Below, one piece after another: positions 1 to 7,410 of a DNA stretch of 10,707 bases (the first letter of the stretch is position 1; each line of letters starts with the position of its first letter). Source of the DNA: Bacteroidales bacterium (GTDB lineage: Bacteria > Bacteroidota > Bacteroidia > Bacteroidales > Dysgonomonadaceae); the NCBI GenBank assembly GCA_012798745.1, contig JAAZMQ010000255.1, positions 1-10,707 on the forward strand, written 5' to 3'. Below the pieces are notes generated by a model. It saw nothing but the letters and a program-made list of their open reading frames with translations, was not told where the DNA came from and ran no database searches. A program made the position numbers and the translations under genes.

Positions 1-668
1 TGCTGCACGAGGCAATCGGGCATGCTTTCGAGGCCGACTTCAACCGGAAAAATATTTCCATTTTCTCCGATCAATTGAATAAGAAGATTTGCAACGAACA
101 CATCAATGTGGTGGACGATGGTACCATCATGTTCAATCGGGGTGCCGTAAATATCGATGACGAAGGCACTTACGGCCAAAAGTCCTACATTGTGAAGAAC
201 GGCATACTTACCAGCTATTTGCACGACCGCATCAGTGCCAACTACTACGGCGTTCCTTCTACCGGAAACGGACGGCGCGAATCGTTTAAATGTGTTCCCA
301 TTCCCCGTATGCGCTCAACTTATATGGAGGCGGGAAATATGACTGAAGCCGATATTATCGCTTCCGTGAAAAAGGGAATTTTTGTGGACAAATTTACCAA
401 TGGACAGGTGCAGATCGGGGCAGGAGATTTTACGTTTTTCGTGAAATCGGGTTACCTTATCGAAGATGGTAAGCTCACACAGCCCATCAAAGATATCAAC
501 ATCATTGGTAACGGGCCGAAAGCGCTGGCCGACATTACGATGGTTGCCAACAATCCGACAATCGACAACGGTACGTGGACATGCGGGAAAGACGGGCAGT
601 CGTGTCCTGTGACCTGCGGTATGCCTTCGGCACTGGTGAGCAAACTGACGGTTGGAGGGGAAAGTTGA
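1..668 (+). CDS. tldD: TldD metallopeptidase subunit, 3' part (5' end outside window)
   Basis: Partial gene: the frame is open from base 3 to the TGA at 666-668 (221 visible residues) and continues upstream of the window, so no start is visible. TldD is the catalytic, metal-dependent half of the TldD/TldE peptidase, known in E. coli for microcin B17 leader removal and degradation of unfolded peptides such as CcdA. The visible part opens with HEAIGH (visible residues 2-7), the family's HExxxH metal-binding motif. The C-terminus carries the conserved TCGKDGQ block, whose Cys (visible residue 194) matches the Cys ligand of the E. coli enzyme, and ends in the typical LTVGG stretch. No signal peptide can be judged; the family is cytoplasmic. 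tldE follows after 41 nt in the same direction, so the two are probably co-transcribed. Its natural substrate here is unknown, and no RiPP precursor gene is visible nearby. Confidence 0.95.
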   Translation, partial: LHEAIGHAFEADFNRKNISIFSDQLNKKICNEHINVVDDGTIMFNRGAVNIDDEGTYGQKSYIVKNGILTSYLHDRISANYYGVPSTGNGRRESFKCVPIPRMRSTYMEAGNMTEADIIASVKKGIFVDKFTNGQVQIGAGDFTFFVKSGYLIEDGKLTQPIKDINIIGNGPKALADITMVANNPTIDNGTWTCGKDGQSCPVTCGMPSALVSKLTVGGES

Positions 669-709
669 GGTTTTGAAGTGCAAATATTCATTCGTTAAAT
701 CAAGAAATT

Positions 710-2029
710 ATGATATCAAACAACGATAAAAAATTGGTTCAATGGGCTATGGATTATGCCCTGAAGAACGGATGCCAAGGTGTGAAGGTAAGTTTGTATA
801 CCGGATCCAGTAGTTCGTTCGAGTTGCGTGACGGCAAGGTAGACCGCCTGCAACAGGCTTCGGAAAGCGTGATGGGCATTTCGCTGTATGTGGACGGCCG
901 TTACGGAACGTATTCTACGAATCGCCTGAATAAGGAAGAACTTGAAGTGTTTATAAAAAACGGAATCGATGCCACGCGTTATCTGGCGAAAGATGAGGCC
1001 AGGCAGCTTCCCGATCCTTCGCGATATTATAAGGGGGGCAAACCCGATCTGCAATTGTACGACCCCAACTTTCCGGCGGTTAGTCCCGACAAAAAAGTGG
1101 CGCTGGCAAAAGCTGTCGGTGATGAGGCCATAGGAAAGGACCCGCGCATTATTTCGGTGGAATCTGCGTACAATGACAGCGAAAGTTTTACTTACCGCAT
1201 CCACAGCAATGGTTTCGAAGGAGAAACCCAAAGTTCATGGTATTCGCTTTCGTGCAGTGTTTCCGTGAAAGACGAAGGGGAAGCGCGACCGTCGTCCTAC
1301 TGGTACGAATCGTCCCTGTTTTTGGATAAACTCATTAAGGAAGGTATCGGACAAAAGGCTTTGGAGCGCACGCTGCGCAAACTTGGGCAAAAGAAAACCA
1401 AATCGGGAGAATATACAATGGTGGTCGACCCGCTGAATTCCTCCCAATTGCTGCGTCCGATGATTAGTGCACTTTACGGGTCACAATTGCAACAAAAGAA
1501 TTCGTTTTTGCTGAATAAATTGAACGAAAAGGTGGGGAGCGACAAATTCTTGTTGAAAGACGAACCTCATATCATCGGTGCAATGGGTGCACGATATTTC
1601 GACGGAGAGGGGGTGGCAACCCAACCACGTGTTGTTTTCGACAGGGGTGTGCTGAAGACCTATTTCATTGACACATATTATGCCAACAAGATGAAAATGG
1701 AACCTACCATTTCCGATCCGTCCATTCTCATTCTTCAACCGGGCAATACCGATCTGAACGGGCTGATTGCCAAGGTGGACAACGGAATCTTGGTTACCGG
1801 ATTCAACGGGGGCAACTGCAACAGTTCGACGGGCGACTTTTCCTACGGAATTGAAGGGTTCTTGATCGAAAACGGAAAACCGACTCAACCGATAAATGAG
1901 ATGAATATCACGGGCAACATGATTTCGCTCTGGAATTCGCTCATCGAAACGGGTAATGATCCGCGATTGAATTCTTCCTGGCGCATCCCCTCGCTGGTGT
2001 TCGAAGAGGTCGATTTCAGCGGATTATAA
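710..2029 (+). CDS. tldE: TldE/PmbA, partner subunit of TldD
   Basis: A 439-residue protein, close to the roughly 450 residues of E. coli PmbA. It lacks an HExxxH motif, as expected for the non-catalytic partner that lines the cavity of the TldD/TldE heterodimer. Recognisable blocks are an N-terminal ELRDGKVD segment (about residues 38-45), followed by a GISLYVDGRYGT strand pair, and C-terminal GGNCNSSTGDFSYGIEGF (about residues 365-382) with a following NITGN, all matching the PmbA C-terminal domain. The ATG at 710 is preceded by an AAGAAA stretch that may serve as a weak ribosome binding site. It sits 41 nt after tldD on the same strand, the usual pairing. The stop at 2029 is followed within about 20 nt by a strong hairpin. 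Known of the family: TldE is needed for TldD activity. Inferred: the same holds here. Confidence 0.93.
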   Translation: MISNNDKKLVQWAMDYALKNGCQGVKVSLYTGSSSSFELRDGKVDRLQQASESVMGISLYVDGRYGTYSTNRLNKEELEVFIKNGIDATRYLAKDEARQLPDPSRYYKGGKPDLQLYDPNFPAVSPDKKVALAKAVGDEAIGKDPRIISVESAYNDSESFTYRIHSNGFEGETQSSWYSLSCSVSVKDEGEARPSSYWYESSLFLDKLIKEGIGQKALERTLRKLGQKKTKSGEYTMVVDPLNSSQLLRPMISALYGSQLQQKNSFLLNKLNEKVGSDKFLLKDEPHIIGAMGARYFDGEGVATQPRVVFDRGVLKTYFIDTYYANKMKMEPTISDPSILILQPGNTDLNGLIAKVDNGILVTGFNGGNCNSSTGDFSYGIEGFLIENGKPTQPINEMNITGNMISLWNSLIETGNDPRLNSSWRIPSLVFEEVDFSGL

Positions 2030-2049
2030 TTTTTTACAATCCAAGAAGT

Positions 2050-2095
2050 AAACATGAAGTTGTTTCCGGAATTTTCGCGAAACAATTTCATGTTT
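2050..2095. repeat. 17-bp inverted repeat (hairpin) between tldE and the GH38-like gene
   Basis: Bases 2050-2066 and 2079-2095 are reverse complements over 17 positions, with a single G-U-compatible difference (G2059 against T2086). The loop is 12 nt (2067-2078). The stem is AT-rich and is followed only by GCAAAA, not by a long U tract, so it is not a textbook Rho-independent terminator. Its place 20 nt after the tldE stop fits a terminator or mRNA 3'-end stabiliser, and an operator palindrome for the downstream gene is also possible. The palindrome contains an ATG at 2054 in frame with the GH38-like gene. That start would be buried in the stem, which is one reason to prefer the ATG at 2108. 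Confidence 0.7.
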
Positions 2096-2107
2096 GCAAA
2101 ATCCATA

Positions 2108-4657
2108 ATGAATCGATTTTACAGAATACTCATATTGGCCACACATTTTATATGTGCAAGCATCGACGCTCAACAAGCCTATTTTGTTGATGGTTATCAT
2201 GGGGGAATTTATGGGCATTATCCACTTGAATGGCAAACACAATTTATGGTGGATAATATACTACGGTATCCTGAGTGGGAAATCTGTTTGGAAATTGAAC
2301 CGGAAACATGGGATAGCGTTCGCAGGAGTACTCCGCAAGCTTATAATAATTTTAAAACCTTAATTACTAATAATAAGCGCATTGAATTTACGAATCCTAC
2401 TTATGCTCAACCTTATTGTTATAATATTTCGGGGGAAAGTCTTATTCGCCAATTTGAATATGGCATAGAGAAAATCCACAAGCATTTTCCTCGTATAGAG
2501 TTTGTTACTTATTCGGCTGAAGAACCGTGTTTTACCGGTTGTATGCCGCAAATATTAAAATCATTCGGATTCAGATATGCTGTCCTGAAGAATCCGAATA
2601 CATGTTGGGGAGGATATACTCGAGCCTATGGTGGGGAGTTAGTAAAGTGGATAGGATCAGATGGTTCTTCTATACTCACAGTGCCCAGGTATGCTTGCGA
2701 AGAGTTTGAAGAAAATTCTACCTGGCAAACAAAAGCTTGGTGCAATTCGAAATCTTATCTCGATGCTTGTTTTAATTATGGAATTGAACATCCTGTGGGA
2801 ATGTGCTTTCAGGATGCAGGGTGGAAAAATGGTCCGTGGTTAGGAACAGGGGAGAACATCAAGAATAATTCGATTTATACGACATGGAGAAATTATTTTG
2901 AAAATATTTCTGCCGGGAAAACAGACGATGATTGGCATTTTTCTCAAGAAGATGTGTTGGTTGGTTTGATGTGGGGAAGCCAAATTTTACAAAAAATAGC
3001 CCAACAGGTACGGATTGCTGAGAATAAAATAGTAATGGCCGAGAAAATGGCCACGATAGCTAATATTGAAAATAATTATGTATGCCCTCAGGATGAATTG
3101 GATGAAGCATGGCGAACTTTAATGTTGGCTCAACATCATGATGCATGGATCGTGCCGTATAATCGATTACATAAATATGGCACGTGGGCAGATGCGGTTT
3201 CTAAATGGACCGATAGCACAAATGATGTTGCCGATAAAATTATTAGAGAAGCGAGTTTTTCTTTCAATAAAGGAAATAAAACTTCTGCAAGTCTTGGTTA
3301 TATAAAAGTGTATAATACTTTAGGAGTTAAAAGGAGTGAAGTGGTAAGTCTTTTGTTACCCCGAGAATTTGCCGATGTGAATATTAAATTGAATGATGTG
3401 AATGATAAAGAGATAGTTTGTTGGGCGGAAAAGGGAGAAGGGGAAATGCGAATATTTTTTCATGCCGAGGTGCCTCCCTTCGGATATGCTACTTACCGGA
3501 TTTTAAGGAAAAATTCGGAAGAGGAAAAGGCTCAGGGGATTAGGAAGTTAAATGATTCCGAGTGGGTTATGGAGAATGACCGGTATAAAATAATAATTGA
3601 TGCTTCGCGGGGAGGAACGATTAAAAACCTTATTGCAAAGAAAATGGGGAATAAGGATTTTGTTAAACAAACAAGTGAAAAGGCTTTTGGTGAACTAAGA
3701 GGATATTTTTATGAGGAAGGCAAATTTTATTCATCGACCAATACGCCGGCAACAATAAATATATTAAGAGATAACCTTTTGGTCAAAAGTGTAAAAATAG
3801 AAGGTGAAATTGCTTCGCATCCTTTCACACAAATTATAACTATTGTTCAAGGACAGGATCGTATAGATTTTGATCTTACTATTCACTGGAAAAATAATGT
3901 CGGGATAGGGGAATATAAACAAGGAGAGGAATGGCGTGAAAATCGTAGGGCTTTTTACGATGATCGATTTAAATTAAATGTTCTATTTCCTGCGGAATTA
4001 TCTTCGCCTCGTCTTTATAAAGATGCCCCCTTTGATGTTTGTGAAAGCAAATTGGATAACACGTTTTTTCAGACCTGGGATCAAATTAAACATAACGTTA
4101 TACTTCGTTGGGTTGATTTGGTGGAATCAACAGGTAATTATGCGTTAGCTTTATTTTCCGACCACACCACCTCATATTCTTATGGAGAGAACTTTCCGCT
4201 AGGATTAACTCTACAATATTCGGGGATAGGTTTATGGGGTGTAAACTATAAAATAACCCGGCCATTGCAGGTGAAATATGCCGTAGTTCCTCACCGTGAA
4301 AGATGGGATAAGGCAAGCGTATCCACGAAAAATGATTGCTGGAACGAACCTTTGCTATGTGAATTCTATACAACAACCGCTATGGGCAAGAAGTCTTTGA
4401 TTAATTTTCAAAAAGCGGGTTATCAAATATGTGCAGCAAGGATCTTGGATGATGGCATTGTGATTCGTTTGTTTAATGTGGAAGGGGATGACTCGTTGCA
4501 GAAAGTTATTTTCGATTTCCCGTTGTCTTCTATAGATGAGATCGATTTAAGGGGAAATGTTATAGAAAATAAAACGATAAAGAAAAATCATTATTCTACT
4601 GAAATGAAGATTTCTATGCCTCGTTTTGGAGTGAAAACTTTTTTGATAAAAAAATAA
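2108..4657 (+). CDS. Exported GH38-like glycoside hydrolase (alpha-mannosidase superfamily)
   Basis: An 849-residue protein from the ATG at 2108. This start gives a type I signal peptide (MNRFYR, hydrophobic ILILATHFICAS, likely cleavage after IDA at residue 21). The in-frame ATG at 2054 would put 18 polar residues in front and lies in a hairpin. There is no lipobox. The domain order matches GH38: an N-terminal catalytic region (about 26-260) with GESLIRQFEYG (109-119) and a PQIL..FGFRYAVLKN block, a helical middle domain (about 283-350) ending in AQHHDAW (H343, H344, D345; the family's conserved HHD), and a long beta-rich C-terminal domain from about 400. Two key motifs deviate: the HxD zinc motif reads YHGGIYGH (H31), and the nucleophile Asp position reads AEEP (E138/E139). 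Relatives cleave alpha-mannosides; the substrate here is not deducible. Codon use is far more AT-rich than in the neighbours. No SusC/SusD genes are in the window. Confidence 0.82.
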   Translation: MNRFYRILILATHFICASIDAQQAYFVDGYHGGIYGHYPLEWQTQFMVDNILRYPEWEICLEIEPETWDSVRRSTPQAYNNFKTLITNNKRIEFTNPTYAQPYCYNISGESLIRQFEYGIEKIHKHFPRIEFVTYSAEEPCFTGCMPQILKSFGFRYAVLKNPNTCWGGYTRAYGGELVKWIGSDGSSILTVPRYACEEFEENSTWQTKAWCNSKSYLDACFNYGIEHPVGMCFQDAGWKNGPWLGTGENIKNNSIYTTWRNYFENISAGKTDDDWHFSQEDVLVGLMWGSQILQKIAQQVRIAENKIVMAEKMATIANIENNYVCPQDELDEAWRTLMLAQHHDAWIVPYNRLHKYGTWADAVSKWTDSTNDVADKIIREASFSFNKGNKTSASLGYIKVYNTLGVKRSEVVSLLLPREFADVNIKLNDVNDKEIVCWAEKGEGEMRIFFHAEVPPFGYATYRILRKNSEEEKAQGIRKLNDSEWVMENDRYKIIIDASRGGTIKNLIAKKMGNKDFVKQTSEKAFGELRGYFYEEGKFYSSTNTPATINILRDNLLVKSVKIEGEIASHPFTQIITIVQGQDRIDFDLTIHWKNNVGIGEYKQGEEWRENRRAFYDDRFKLNVLFPAELSSPRLYKDAPFDVCESKLDNTFFQTWDQIKHNVILRWVDLVESTGNYALALFSDHTTSYSYGENFPLGLTLQYSGIGLWGVNYKITRPLQVKYAVVPHRERWDKASVSTKNDCWNEPLLCEFYTTTAMGKKSLINFQKAGYQICAARILDDGIVIRLFNVEGDDSLQKVIFDFPLSSIDEIDLRGNVIENKTIKKNHYSTEMKISMPRFGVKTFLIKK

Positions 4658-4726
4658 ATAAACCCGTATTCATGACTTACACCATCCATTGGGATTGGGC
4701 TTACATTTATTTTTTTCAAACACGGG
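4645..4726 (-). terminator. Possible terminator of the arg cluster (weak, long loop)
   Basis: Read on the - strand, CCCGTGTTTG (from 4717-4726) can pair with TGAATACGGG (from 4663-4672) as a 10-bp stem with three G-U pairs. It is followed at once by a T-rich run (complement of 4645-4662). The loop is 44 nt, long for an intrinsic terminator, so confidence is low. The stem sits in the 202-base gap between the convergent GH38-like gene and argH, where terminators for both are expected. On the + strand the same stem is weaker because the G-U pairs become mismatches. The rest of 4658-4859 shows no gene or other clear structure. Confidence 0.28.
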
Positions 4727-4859
4727 ATATTATTTTGTTTCCTCTTTCTCAATTATATTCCAATCAGAACGAACAGAATGAAATGGTTTTCGAACAAATC
4801 TTGGCATGTTTTTCCCGATTATGCTCAACGAAATCGAATAGCTATGGTCAAAATGACAA

Positions 4860-6167
4860 TCATTCTTCGGCCCCTTTGATCTGAGCGGCTGTTTGCATCA
4901 TTTTTTCCCTGATTTGTTGGGTGCAGAGGTTGCCGATGCTGCCGGCATGGGTGTGGTGTACTTCCTTTTTAGCTTTGTATGTACCATTTTCTACTTCGTG
5001 CCCCACTTGTTGGTATGCTTCGCGGAAAGGCACACCTTGAAGCACGCGGCGGTTGACCTCTTCGACCGTGAAAAGATAATCGTAGCGCGGATCGGAGAGG
5101 ATATCTTTGTTCACCGAAATATGTTGCAACATGAAATGAGCCATTTGCAATAATTGGTGCAGGGTATCGATGGCCGGGAAAAGAACTTCTTTCAATAGTT
5201 GATAGTCGCGATGATAACCGTGAGGCAGGTTGGTGGTCATCAGGGCAATTTCATTGGGCAGGCTTTGGAGTCGGTTGCTGTGTGCCCGTATGAGTTCCCA
5301 CACGTCGGGATTTTTTTTGTGCGGCATGATGCTCGAACCGGTGGTCAGGTTATCGGGATACGAAATGAAACCGTAATTACCGGAAAGATACATGCAGTTG
5401 TCGGCTGCCAGCTTGTTGAGGGTGGAAGCAATGGAGGCCATGCTTTGGGCAAGGATGCGCTCGGTTTTGCCGCGTGCCATTTGTGCGGCAATCACGTTGT
5501 AGTGCAAAGTGGCAAAACCCAGTTCGCGGGTAGTCATTTCGCGGTCGAGGGGGAAGGAGCTGCCATATCCTGCGGCAGAACCCAGCGGATTTTGGTCGGC
5601 AACGCGCCATGCGGCAACCAGCGTATGCATGTCGTCTATCAAGGTTTCGGCGTAAGCTCCAAACCACAATCCGAAGGATGAAGGCATGGCGATCTGTCCG
5701 TGTGTGTAGCCGGGCAGCAATACGTCTTTATAGCGTTCGCTCAGTTGCTGCAGCAGCTCAAAAAGCTGCAGGATCTCGTTTTTCAGGGCTATAATTTCGT
5801 CCTTGAGATAAAGTTTGATGTCCACCAACACCTGATCGTTGCGCGAACGCCCCGAATGGATTTTTTTGCCCGTTTCGCCGAGCTTTTCGGTGAGCATGGC
5901 TTCCACTTGTGAATGAATATCTTCAACATCGTCGTCGAGACGGAAATTGCCTTTTTCGATTTCGTCCAGAATACGTTCCAGTTCGGTGCGTAACACATTT
6001 TCTTCTTCTGCTGTCAACAGACCGATTTTTGCCAGCATTTTAATGTGCGCCATCGAACCGATGACATCGTATTTTGCCAGTCGCAGATCGAGTTCGCGGT
6101 CTTTCCCAATCGTAAAATCCGATACCGCTTTGTCGGCATCAAAGCCTTTATCCCAGATTTTTGCCAT
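4860..6167 (-). CDS. argH: Argininosuccinate lyase
   Basis: A 435-residue cytosolic enzyme that cleaves argininosuccinate to arginine and fumarate, the last step of arginine synthesis. It belongs to the fumarase/aspartase superfamily, and its signature is clear: GSSIMPHKKNPD (residues 277-288), the flexible loop with the catalytic serine. Also visible are HSGRSRNDQ (104-112), GYTHGQ with H156, and the C-terminal HTHAGSIGNL block typical of ArgH. The length is slightly short of the usual 450-460, but all core motifs are present. The ATG at 6167 starts the conserved KIWDKGF opening, and the ribosome binding site is weak. It is the last gene of the - strand arg cluster, 71 nt after the argE-like gene, and converges on the GH38-like gene. 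Its substrate requires ArgG, which is not in the window. Confidence 0.97.
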   Translation of the reverse strand: MAKIWDKGFDADKAVSDFTIGKDRELDLRLAKYDVIGSMAHIKMLAKIGLLTAEEENVLRTELERILDEIEKGNFRLDDDVEDIHSQVEAMLTEKLGETGKKIHSGRSRNDQVLVDIKLYLKDEIIALKNEILQLFELLQQLSERYKDVLLPGYTHGQIAMPSSFGLWFGAYAETLIDDMHTLVAAWRVADQNPLGSAAGYGSSFPLDREMTTRELGFATLHYNVIAAQMARGKTERILAQSMASIASTLNKLAADNCMYLSGNYGFISYPDNLTTGSSIMPHKKNPDVWELIRAHSNRLQSLPNEIALMTTNLPHGYHRDYQLLKEVLFPAIDTLHQLLQMAHFMLQHISVNKDILSDPRYDYLFTVEEVNRRVLQGVPFREAYQQVGHEVENGTYKAKKEVHHTHAGSIGNLCTQQIREKMMQTAAQIKGAEE

Positions 6168-6185
6168 AGATTTTTCAGATTTAAA

Positions 6186-6207
6186 CTGTCAGTTCTTCGC
6201 TGTCAGT
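6186..6207. repeat. Direct repeat of CTGTCAGT, 14-nt period, in the argE-argH gap
   Basis: CTGTCAGT occurs at 6186-6193 and again at 6200-6207, separated by 6 nt. Each copy is nearly self-complementary (CTG/CAG). The pair lies 19-40 nt upstream of the argH start, inside the 71-nt spacer. It could be a regulator site, a small RNA structure, or chance; there is no further evidence for any of these. Confidence 0.4.
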
Positions 6208-6238
6208 ATGTTTTATTGTTTTTGGTTTTTGATTGTTT

Positions 6239-7336
6239 TTAATTGGCAACAATGATTTTCGCCAATTCCTCAATAAACCGGATATAGCCGGCAATTCCTT
6301 GCTTCAGCTCTTCCGTTGTGACGTATTCGTCGGGGTGATGAGAACGCACCGATTCGCCGGGCCCCATTTTGATTGCCGGACACGATATCCGCATCCAGTC
6401 CGACGTGGTGGGCGAAACATAAGTTTCGATGCCCAGTTGTTGCACGCATTGCATCAACGGATGGTCGAGCGGTGTGGCCGAGCTTTTGTTGGTTAGCGAA
6501 CGGGCTTTAAGTGCGCTCTTGACTTTCGGTTGCAGGATATCCATGATCTCTTGATTGGTGTACACATTCGTCGGACGAATATCGATGACGAAAGTGCAGC
6601 TGTCGGGCACAACATTGTGCTGCGTGCCGGCATGGATTTGCGTAACCGTGAGTTTTACTTCACCCATCGTCGGCGATATTTTGTCGAGTGTTGTCGTACG
6701 CAGCGTGTGGATATCTTCCACGGCAATGTAAATGGCATTCACACCCTCGTTGAGTGCCGCATGGCCGCTCACGCCTTTAGCCTCGGCATCAATCACCAAC
6801 AATCCCCGCTCAGCAATGGCGGCTTTCATTTCTGTGGGTTCGCCTACAATGGCAAAATCTACTGTATCCTTTATTTCCGGCCACATTTTCCGCATACCGT
6901 CGGGACCGGAATTCTCCTCTTCGCACGAAAGCACCAGCATGAGGTTAAACGGCAGCTCTGTATTGTAGAAATGAAGAAAAGTTGCGATCATCGATACCAC
7001 GGAAGCGCCCGCATCGTTGCTGCCCAACCCGAATATCCGGGTGTCGGAAAGGGGAGGATTAAACGGGTCGAAAGTGTAACCTGCTGTCGGACGTACAGTA
7101 TCGATGTGCGAATTGAGCATAAGGGTAACCTTTTTTTCATTGTGATGCGGCTGACGAACAATCAGGTTATTGACAATCCGTTGCGTTGGCATTCCTTTTT
7201 TTGCAAAAAAGGTCTCCAGAAAATCGCTCCTAAGGTTTTCCTCTCCAGAAAAAGAAGGAATAGAAACCAGCTTACGAAGAAGATCCGCAGCTGTACCTTC
7301 CGGAAAAAGAGATTGATTATATTCGGTTCTTTCCAA
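6239..7336 (-). CDS. argE: M20-family N-acylornithine/N-acylcitrulline deacylase (ArgE-like)
   Basis: A 365-residue M20 metallopeptidase-family amidohydrolase. The dinuclear zinc site can be read in order: SHIDT (H77, D79), SNDAG (D108, the bridging Asp), CEEE (E139-E141, catalytic base and ligand), VGEPTE (E166) and SHHPDE (H333/H334). GVSGHAA (about 188-194) marks the dimerisation/lid domain. Its place after argF' and before argH indicates that it removes the acyl group from N-succinyl- or N-acetylcitrulline to free citrulline, as in other Bacteroidetes, and not from N-acetylornithine. The acyl specificity cannot be read from the sequence. The codon at 7334-7336 is TTG. No in-frame ATG exists upstream before argB, and the first internal ATG (residue 49) would remove conserved sequence, so a TTG start is the best call. 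An A/G-rich stretch precedes it. The gene lies 66 nt after argB and 71 nt before argH. Confidence 0.9.
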   Translation of the reverse strand: MERTEYNQSLFPEGTAADLLRKLVSIPSFSGEENLRSDFLETFFAKKGMPTQRIVNNLIVRQPHHNEKKVTLMLNSHIDTVRPTAGYTFDPFNPPLSDTRIFGLGSNDAGASVVSMIATFLHFYNTELPFNLMLVLSCEEENSGPDGMRKMWPEIKDTVDFAIVGEPTEMKAAIAERGLLVIDAEAKGVSGHAALNEGVNAIYIAVEDIHTLRTTTLDKISPTMGEVKLTVTQIHAGTQHNVVPDSCTFVIDIRPTNVYTNQEIMDILQPKVKSALKARSLTNKSSATPLDHPLMQCVQQLGIETYVSPTTSDWMRISCPAIKMGPGESVRSHHPDEYVTTEELKQGIAGYIRFIEELAKIIVAN

Positions 7337-7394
7337 AACTTTTCTTTTTTGTGTGATCGTAATGTTTTTTCGTTTCCGTTGCGTTGAATGAAAT

Positions 7395-7410
7395 TCAGAG
7401 ACTCAGAGAT
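7395..7410. repeat. 8-nt tandem duplication at the argB stop codon
   Basis: TCAGAGA occurs at 7395-7401 and 7403-7409, a tandem 8-nt unit (TCAGAGAC/TCAGAGAT). The second copy contains the argB stop codon (TCA at 7403-7405, TGA on the coding strand). It may be a small duplication without function. Confidence 0.4.

Noticed and set aside
75..77. A TTG that could be read as a start of the first gene
   Set aside because: The frame is open upstream to base 3 and encodes the conserved HExxxH motif of TldD, so this codon is an internal leucine.
2089..2096. CATGTTTG, one mismatch from the Bacteroidetes -7 promoter element TAnnTTTG
   Set aside because: No suitable -33 TTTG lies at the right distance, and the implied transcript start would leave almost no leader before the ATG at 2108.
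2054..2107. The upstream ATG of the GH38-like gene adding 18 residues
   Set aside because: The extra residues precede a clean signal peptide and the codon lies inside the strong hairpin, so the ATG at 2108 fits better.
4672..4884. A 70-codon open frame in the gap between the GH38-like gene and argH
   Set aside because: It overlaps the 3' end of argH antisense, overlaps the possible terminator stem, has no clear ribosome binding site, and has no recognisable similarity.
6530..7387. A 285-codon open frame on the + strand opposite the argE-like gene
   Set aside because: It is antisense to a gene with a complete zinc-site motif set, and its translation is Cys/His/Arg-rich without domain character.
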